A stretch of DNA of 64,000 bases from Bolinopsis microptera (taxonomy: Eukaryota > Ctenophora > Tentaculata > Lobata > Bolinopsidae): contig NC_087075.1 of the NCBI RefSeq assembly GCF_026151205.1, positions 11,702,303 to 11,766,302 of the forward strand. Direction: 5' to 3'. Shown one piece after another: positions 56,357 to 64,000 of this stretch (the stretch's first letter is position 1; every line of letters starts with the position of its first letter). Position numbers and translations under genes: made by a program. A model generated the notes under the pieces. It searched no databases and was not told where the DNA came from. It was given only the letters and a program-made list of their open reading frames with translations.

Positions 56357-57000
56357 CTATTTGGAACAAATATTTTACGAGTATCACTTACTGGGCGCAC
56401 CGCGCTCAGCCTGTCATTCCGCCTAATCTCTATTCGGCGGAACATTATAGCCTGGGGTCCCCAGGTAAGAGTATCACCCGTTAAAGAAAGCGGCGCGCGC
56501 AACTTCGAAGAAATTTAAACAAGTAACATCCAAACATACCCAGGAAACCTTACTATACCGGTAGGGGCCTAACTTCGAAAATAAAAGAGATAGAAACGTC
56601 TAGTTTTCAACAAAATGTTCGCCTTGTAAAAATAACGTTACCTCCCCAGGAGGAAAATTAGGGACATTATAGATTTTGAATTATCGCGAAAAGTCTTATT
56701 TTGGGCCTTATAAAAGTGCGCAGCTTTAACTTTGCGGATTCTTGTTCTCTGAAATTGGCTGAATCGTATCACGTGGTACGTTGTGAAATTGCATTCTTGG
56801 AATAATTGAAGCGTACAAACGCAATAAACATTAAACTTGACACATAACCCCTTTTGATCGCGCGCGATCTAATTTGCTCTAACCAGAGCCCTCTCGCTTG
56901 CAGTAGCGCGCGACCGCCGAAGGCGGCAAAGGATATATATTCAACTTGTGAAACAAGCGCGTCACGCAGTACGCGTATACACATGGCTATGTGAACGATC
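56357..57000. repeat. GC-rich repeat sharing inverted words with the 55.6-kb element
   Basis: CCCCTTTTGATCGCGCGCGA at 56847 is the inverse of the TCGCGCGC-type GATCAAAAGGGG at 55949-55960, and CGCGC-rich segments follow. It is probably a related or nested copy; the ends are not defined. Confidence 0.5.
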
Positions 57001-57212
57001 TAATATCTAGAGGCTAGACAAGTTTGTCATGTTGGCGAGGATTTGCTCATAAACTAGCTGTCAAAATTTATAAAACTCATGTGTTTTCATTGATTCAACG
57101 ATATAGTTTAGTTTAATGATAGCTATTGAAATCGACTGAAATTAAAAAGTTGTCACATTCTGGACAAAAAGTTCGAAATGGAAAAATTTTTGAAAAAAAT
57201 TCAACGGACTTG

Positions 57213-57332
57213 GACGGACCTATAAATAAACGGACCTTAAATGAACGGACTTTATTTGGACGGACATTAAGATGAACGCTAGGGCCTCCAGCGTTCAATT
57301 AATGTCCGTCCAAATAAGGTCCGATAAGGTAT
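57213..57332. mobile_element. Foldback hairpin element, copy 2
   Basis: GGACGGACATTAAGATGAAC then GCT is mirrored by AGCGTTCAATTAATGTCCGTCC around AGGGCCTCC. Outer words GGACCTTA and TAAGGTCC continue the stem. The first 90 bases of the window match its right part. Confidence 0.75.
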
Positions 57333-57930
57333 ATGTTATAATAGTGCGCGCATTAAGTTCAACAAATAAAACTGAAAATTCTTGAAGTTATCAATAAAAT
57401 TGCCATACAATAGCAAGGTATCATTTAAAAACAGAATATGTCGTGATCACGCATTAGTATAAATACAACTCAAAAATAAAGGTTATGTTAAAATATAAAA
57501 TAAAGCAGAAAATCTCAAAATCGATTTCCTTAAGAAATAATTTACAAACTCTGGATATTGTCCTGACCAAGCAGTTTAACATGCATAAATAATTAATACC
57601 AAACTTAACATGCAATATGCATAAATACCTATAATCTCATTAAAACTGCGCTTGTTCATGCAACTATATACATTCTAGATTTCACATTTTGCGACTATAA
57701 CTGAAAGGTTTTTTTCTTATCACAAATTTAATTCATATCTGTACACGATGAAGAATTGTCAAAATATAAAAAAAAGATGTGAACTAAGAAAGAAGTATCA
57801 AAAAAAGATCATCATTTAAACTTTGAAAATCACATGACATAATAATTCCCTTTCATTATCCGTTCATGAAAATTCCGTTGTAATAACTATAAGAATCTTA
57901 CAAACATTCAATTTCGTCAGATCCGCCATT
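57333..57930. other. AT-rich stretch, 3' flank of the coiled-coil gene
   Basis: No exon is seen. It probably includes the 3' UTR of the minus-strand coiled-coil gene. Confidence 0.4.
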
Positions 57931-57933
57931 TAA

Positions 57934-60900
57934 TCAGATGAGTTGATTATCAGTCCCTTCTAAACAAACAGTGCTGACACTAGCTAGTGACTCACCGTCA
58001 GGAGGGTAGAAAGAAGACTGAGCCAAGTCAACTCCTAATTGATCCGCCATGTTAAACAGCTGTGACCTGCAGAACGGAGAGTTTACAAGTTTCTCGATCA
58101 AATTCTTTGGGAAACATTCCCCAAGTTACTTTCTTCATTCTTGAGGGAATTTAGTTACACTTACAATAAAAAGATAAAGCAAATCTTCAATTAACTGCGA
58201 ACTAAATTTAGCAAATTATTATTATTTTTACTACAAGATGCAACTGAAAGCAAATAAATACCTTTGAATCTCAAGTTGGTCTTGAAGCTCACACATTCGC
58301 TCACCCTTAACATCCCCACTCCTGAAGTAACGAACTTTAATGTATACATAATAGGTACTCCCAATGCAAATAATGTCACAGAATTGAGTTCACAAGTATC
58401 AAAATAGGGCTCGTAAGAGAGTTTTAATCTTCCAATTGTAGAATGTCGAAGAGAACTCAGAGCTGCGCGATACAAAATGGAAATTAATTAAATTTAATAA
58501 GGTTTCATAATCTTGACAGCTATAATTTATACTGTAAGTAAAAATTAAAATAAGGGATAAATTGATATAAGTATAGACTATAGCTATGTTAACTTCAGGG
58601 TAACCTGTCGATGTAGCTTTTAAGAATTCGCACTGAACTCCTCAGAGCGTCCGACATTTCGTGAGCTTTATTCTGCTCTGAATCGTGAGTATCTTGTAGG
58701 ATCTTATACCTGGGAGATACAGTCATTAAAATACGGAAGGAAGTGTTATTATACCATGTTATATATAGTGTTATTATGTTCGTATACATAGTGTTATTAT
58801 GTTCGTATACATAGTGTTATTATACGAGCTTTATAGTCATGTTTATTAGTGCTAACTGGTAGACGCAAACTCTCCATTAATTTGAATCTCAAGTTTTTTG
58901 AGAAATAACAACAAACCTCTCTTTCAAATCTTTAAGCTCAATATCCAAAGTCTTGCACCTCTCAGCGAGACACAATGTCTCTACATTAGAAATTTGAGAC
59001 GTTGCCATGGACACACGACTCTGTGAGGCGAGACTTGGCATGGAGGCTCGACTCTCGACAGCAAGACGCCGAGGATCGTTGTCAGATCGGATGGGTTCCA
59101 GCTCATCGGATACGTCCATCAAGCTCTGCAAATAAATGGTTTAGAGCATTCCTCTAATCTTACTATATATAAAGCGAGACGATATATATATATTTATCCG
59201 TGCCATTTTACTGACACCATGGCATCAACTTTAACGCGAATTTCTGCAAAAACCGTAAAAAATATACAACTAAAACTTTTTTGACTGGGTCAAATGCTTT
59301 AATGGCCTCCAAATCAGCATGAAAAAATAAAAAATTGGCCAAGAAATAGGAATTTTAGAGCCCGAAATTTGGACCCCCAAGTGGTGTCAAAAACGCGAAT
59401 TAAATAGGTAATAATTATTTAGTCTCTTGAGTCTTGACACCATCTTAGGGTTATACGGGTTCCTGCTAGTTCCTCTAATTCCTCAGCTTGCTCAATGTCG
59501 ATCTACTAGCTGCAGGCTAACACATGGTTTCTAAGTGTTCTTATTAGTAAAACATAAGAAACTAGAAGTTTATGAAGAAGTGAACTTACCCTGTTGCTCC
59601 GAGAGTGGTTCGGCGTGGACGCCAAGAACTGATCTCGACTTTCCTCCAAGTCTCTTATTTTGTCCTGAAACGAATGATAAGCTTAACTTGATGGGCAAGT
59701 AAAAAGAACACATCCCTCTGATTTTATGTCGATTGGTTACCAAAATTAAATATTTAATTGATTGATAACGAATCGATGATGCATGAACGATGTGCCAGTC
59801 ATTTATGCGCCATATAACGCATAATATCAAGTGCGCGCTATTAATTAATTTAATTTGCATGCATGCTACAAGGTATCCTGGATTTAACTTGAAGAGTAAG
59901 TTACAAGTTATCCTGAAGTTGACTTATAGAGTACTACAAGGTATCCTAGAGTTAACTCAAAAAGTACTACAAGGTAACCTGAAGTTAACTTGAAGAGTAC
60001 TACAAGGTATCCTGAAGTTAACTTGAAGAGTACTACAAGGTATCCTGAAGTTAACTCAAAAAGTACTACAAGGTAACCTGAAGTTAACTTGAAGAGTACT
60101 ACAAGGTATCCTGGATTTAACTTGAAGAGTACTACAAGGTTATATCCTGAAGTTAACTTGAAGAGTACTACAAGGTATCCTGAACTTAACTTGAAGAGTA
60201 CTACAAGTTATCCTGGAGTTAACTCAAAAATTACTACAACGTATCCTGAAGTTAACTTGAAGAGTACTACAAGGTATCCTGAAGTTAACTTGAAGAGTAC
60301 TACAAGGTATCCTAGAGTTAACTCTTATAGAGAACTACAAGTTAGCTTCAAGTTATCATTTATCTACTTAATTTAACCTAAACAACCTCCATGTTGCTGT
60401 AGCCTGCAGGCAACCGTGGATCAACTTAAGATAAAGCGATGATATGATCCTGAAGTTAACTGACAGAAAGCATGAAGTTTCAACCTACAGTTAGATATGC
60501 GTCGTCTTCTAATTATATCGGTCCTGATATTCGAAATTTTATCGCCTCTCGGATTTGCTCTCGGATCCTATAGGAATTGAGTATCCTATCGGGTCCGAGA
60601 GCAAATCCTATCGGCACTCGGAATTGTTAAATCCTATCTCCGCTAGGATTAGCGCTCGGATCCGATAGGTTATTAATTTCCTATCGGGTCCGAGAGCAAA
60701 TCCTATCGCCTCTCGGAACTTACACATCCTATCGCCGCTCGGCGATAGGAATTCATCGGAGGTATCCTGGGGGGACTGGATCGGCGTTAGGATTGATAAA
60801 ATCCGAGGTATCTCGGACGCGCTAGGATAAATCCTAGGGTAATCCTATCTAATTAGAATCGCAGAAATCGACGTTTTGAACAGCCGTGCATGATATTATG

Positions 60901-61718
60901 TCTTTGAAAAGGCATCACGATTTCTCACTTCAACAGTAAAATGTTTTCGCGCGCTACGTACTACAACGCCGCGCGTTGGCAGTTAAAATAAATATGGCAC
61001 AAATATTATATTGTCCGGATAAAGAAAATTTGGTTCATACCTTCAGCATAACGTTTGCGTCTTTGCTTGTATCCAGCTTCTGTTTCAACGAATTAATCAT
61101 CTTTTTAAAATGGGAGTTCTCTTTTTCTAGTTCGTCTTTCATCTCATTAGAATCGTTCAAGTTTATCTGAAGCGTTATTTCTTAAACAAATTAGATCACC
61201 CAACTGTAATGATTAGAACTTTAAAGCAATTAAAGACATAATTCTTGACTAGAATGTAAGTCACCATTTTGTTTACTCATTTGGCATACATTTTACGAAT
61301 ACAATGATCACGTACCAGTTGATCCTCCTTGTCCCTCAGCATTTCCTTCATCTTCCGAACTTTATTCTTCAGAATGGTGTTGTCGTGCTCTAGCTTGTCA
61401 AGCCTACGAAAAAAGAATATCTCAAGTAAAATATGAGGAATTTTACCCATTTTAATCGAGATCGTGATAAAGGAAGTTTTCTGCAAATAATAAATTTGAA
61501 GTTGTAAACCATCGCAAGTAGGAGTATTAACTAAAACTAATAGTTTTAATTAAAATTTAATTACAATTTACACGCCATAAAAGTACCTATTAGAGCGTGT
61601 AGACATGCCGTCCAACTGAGCTTGTAACATTTGATTGTGAGCCAGGAGCTCATTAGACACTTCACCGTCTTTAGACAAGTCTATCAAACTGTTATCTAGC
61701 TGGTCTTTAAACTCGTTC
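57934..61718 (-). CDS. Coiled-coil protein gene, 3' part, 8 exons (5' end outside the window)
   Basis: Exons (complement): 61587-61718, 61316-61403, 61041-61166, 59590-59664, 58917-59125, 58605-58709, 58262-58321, 57934-58066. They have GT-AG sites and continuous phase (2-2, 2-0, 0-0, 0-0, 0-2, 2-2, 2-2, 2-stop), giving about 309 visible codons. The product is highly charged and heptad-like: LLAHNQMLQAQLDGM, LDKLEHDNTILKNKVRKMKE, KENSHFKKMINSLKQKLD and DKIRDLEESRDQF. A Ser-rich hinge (RASMPSLASQSRVSMATSQ) follows, then more helix (CKTLDIELKDLKERYKILQD, RSSVRILKSYIDR) and the end GTDNQLI. Only coiled-coil character is certain; a scaffold or motor-adaptor type role would be a guess. The first visible exon is entered in phase 2, so more exons lie upstream, beyond the tandem array. 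Confidence 0.75.
59866..60345. repeat. 33-bp minisatellite
   Basis: About 14 units of TACTACAAGGTATCCTGAAG followed by TTAACTTGAAGAG, with substitutions and a few length variants, in the intron between the third and fourth visible exons of the coiled-coil gene. Confidence 0.92.
60520..60845. mobile_element. Foldback-type repeat with CCTATCGG/CCGATAGG words
   Basis: Tandem and inverted copies of TCCTATCGGGTCCGAGAGCA, GCTCGGATCC(G/T)ATAGG and CTCTCGG fill 325 bp, so the strand can fold on itself in several registers. No coding frame. The ends are not defined. Confidence 0.65.
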
Positions 61719-61849
61719 CTGTGGTCACGTGACGTCAAGTGTGTGAAACGACGAATTAAACTTTATAATGTTGCAAATTTATTATGAAGGAGCATTGTAA
61801 ACAAGTCTATAAGTATAAGCATTACATGAACATATTCCTTATTACGCTC

Positions 61850-64000
61850 TAAGTTATTAATTAAAGAACCTCTCAGTCTCACCCTCTCAGATTTTCAACG
61901 CTCCGTTCATTTTTATAGCTTTATTATTTTTATCTTTTTACTACACTTACTAACACGTGCTTTACAAAGGAGCAATAGTTTGCGGAGGCATTCTAGAACG
62001 GTATATATTTTAGCTTTCAGTTTCTGTTTCATTATCTTAAAATTTATTCCGCTTTTATTTTTATTTCCACTCTCGATTCCTTGCTAGCAGTCCGGTTAAT
62101 TTAGTACCTTTAGTGGGTCTCATTTTATCATTAGCTCTAATTAAAGAACCTCTCACCCTCTCAGAAAACTCCGTTTGGAGATATTCATATTCCTTATTAC
62201 GCTCTAAGTTATTAATTAAAGAACCTCTCAGTCTCACCCTCTCAGATTTTCAACGCTCCGTTCATTTTTATAGCTTTATTATTTTTATCTTTTTACTACA
62301 CTTACTAACACGTGCTTTACAAAGGAGCAATAGTTTGCGGAGGCATTCTAGAACGGTATATATTTTAGCTTTCAGTTTCTGTTTCATTATCTTAAAATTT
62401 ATTCCGCTTTTATTTTTATTTCCACTCTCGATTCCTTGCTAGCAGTCCGGTTAATTTAGTACCTTTAGTGGGTCTCATTTTATCATTAGCTCTAATTAAA
62501 GAACCTCTCACCCTCTCAGATTTTCAACGCTCCGTTCATTTTTATAGCTTTATTATTTTTATCTTTTTACTACACTTACTAACACGTGCTTTACAAAGGA
62601 GCAATAGTTTGCGGAGGCATTCTAGAACGGTATATATTTTAGCTTTCAGTTTCTGTTTCATTATCTTAAAATTTATTCCGCTTTTATTTTTATTTCCACT
62701 CTCGATTCCTTGCTAGCAGTCCGGTTAATTTAGTACCTTTAGTGGGTCTCATTTTATCATTAGCTCTAATTAAAGAACCTCTCACCCTCTCAGAAAACTC
62801 CGTTTGGAGATATTCATATTCCTTATTACGCTCTAAGTTATTAATTAAAGAACCTCTCAGTCTCACCCTCTCAGATTTTCAACGCTCCGTTCATTTTTAT
62901 AGCTTTATTATTTTTATCTTTTTACTACACTTACTAACACGTGCTTTACAAAGGAGCAATAGTTTGCGGAGGCATTCTAGAACGGTATATATTTTAGCTT
63001 TCAGTTTCTGTTTCATTATCTTAAAATTTATTCCGCTTTTATTTTTATTTCCACTCTCGATTCCTTGCTAGCAGTCCGGTTAATTTAGTACCTTTAGTGG
63101 GTCTCATTTTATCATTAGCTCTAATTAAAGAACCTCTCACCCTCTCAGATTTTCAACGCTCCGTTCATTTTTATAGCTTTATTATTTTTATCTTTTTACT
63201 ACACTTACTAACACGTGCTTTACAAAGGAGCAATAGTTTGCGGAGGCATTCTAGAACGGTATATATTTTAGCTTTCAGTTTCTGTTTCATTATCTTAAAA
63301 TTTATTCCGCTTTTATTTTTATTTCCACTCTCGATTCCTTGCTAGCAGTCCGGTTAATTTAGTACCTTTAGTGGGTCTCATTTTATCATTAGCTCTAATT
63401 AAAGAACCTCTCACCCTCTCTAAGTTATTAATTAAAGAACCTCTCAGTCTCACCCTCTCAGATTTTCAACGCTCCGTTCATTTTTATAGCTTTATTACTT
63501 TTATCTTTTTACTACACTTACTAACACGTGCTTTACAAAGGAGCAATAGTTTGCGGAGGCATTCTAGAACGGTATATATTTTAGCTTTCAGTTTCTGTTT
63601 CATTATCTTAAAATTTATTCCGCTTTTATTTTTATTTCCACTCTCGATTCCTTGCTAGCAGTCCGGTTAATTTAGTACCTTTAGTGGGTCTCATTTTATC
63701 ATTAGCTCTAATTAAAGAACCTCTCACCCTCTCAGATTTTCAACGCTCCGTTCATTTTTATAGCTTTATTATTTTTATCTTTTTACTACACTTACTAACA
63801 CGTGCTTTACAAAGGAGCAATAGTTTGCGGAGGCATTCTAGAACGGTATATATTTTAGCTTTCAGTTTCTGTTTCATTATCTTAAAATTTATTCCGCTTT
63901 TATTTTTATTTCCACTCTCGATTCCTTGCTAGCAGTCCGGTTAATTTAGTACCTTTAGTGGGTCTCATTTTATCATTAGCTCTAATTAAAGAACCTCTCA
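61850..64000. repeat. Higher-order tandem array, 629-bp repeat of 355+274 bp subunits
   Basis: The shared core (CTCTCAGATTTTCAACGCTC ... TAGCAGTCCGGTTAATTTAG) recurs at least seven times. Units alternate between a long form with GAAAACTCCGTTTGGAGATA plus a second TTAATTAAAGAACCTCTCAG and a short form lacking it. Long-form starts at 62113 and 62742 are 629 bp apart, and 63371 continues the register but with a shortened insert (313-bp unit). Copies are almost identical. The array runs past the window end. The 82-109-codon open frames in each unit are repeat artefacts. Confidence 0.95.

Noticed and set aside
62113-63932. Repeated 82-109-codon frames (MGLILSLALIKEP...) with a hydrophobic stretch
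   Set aside because: They sit inside a tandem array, with copies changing only with unit length. There is no independent evidence of coding.
1-64000. CRISPR array or prokaryotic operon
   Set aside because: The many short repeats are head-to-tail minisatellites without unique spacers, and the genes have spliceosomal introns.

Overview
This is eukaryotic, almost certainly invertebrate metazoan, DNA. It is AT-rich, its genes are broken into short GT-AG exons, the standard stop codons are used, and it is crowded with transposon remnants, foldback elements and minisatellites. Interstitial TTAGGG-type repeats fit an animal telomere motif. The animal group cannot be fixed from the sequence. The mix of an RTE-like LINE, a Penelope-type GIY-YIG element and secreted LDLa/cysteine-rich domain genes fits a cnidarian or another early-branching or marine invertebrate.

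The backbone is one large minus-strand gene, the homologue of MADD (DENN/MADD, Rab3-GEP, AEX-3), from 53502 down to 14390. I reconstructed 34 coding exons (4,160 nt, about 1,390 residues) by hand from splice sites, phase continuity and similarity to the family as I know it. The order is DENN region (exons 1-14), variable linker, conserved mid-region helix block, death-domain-like region and C-terminal PH-like tail. One short segment between exons 4 and 5 was not found. The introns host other loci: an intact RTE-like LINE (38066-41264), a 2.6 kb near-perfect palindrome (34555-37194), a Penelope-like GIY-YIG element with inverted repeats (44901-46073), a TIR element (49046-50656), an opposite-strand type I membrane protein gene (20751-26250) and an opposite-strand LDLa secreted protein (17877-18287).

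Left of MADD lie a CAP-domain pseudogene fragment (+, 11.4-11.9 kb) and a complete eight-exon minus-strand gene for an unrecognised 352-residue membrane/coiled-coil protein (9982-5028). The first 5 kb looks non-coding, with degenerate tandem repeats and poly-C tracts. Right of MADD, on the minus strand, lie a 171-codon acidic ORF (54456-53941), transposon-rich DNA (54.5-57.9 kb), the 3' part of a coiled-coil protein gene (61718-57934) and a higher-order tandem array running off the window end.

The most unusual theme is that several minisatellites sit exactly at MADD splice junctions. The 89-bp array at 32.1-33.5 kb has amplified the splice acceptor and start of exon 14, so about 15 near-identical acceptors are in tandem. 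Other arrays start at the donors of exons 29 and 32, and a 19-bp array carrying 28 CACGTG E-boxes follows exon 6. All exon models are manual reading; no database or alignment was run.
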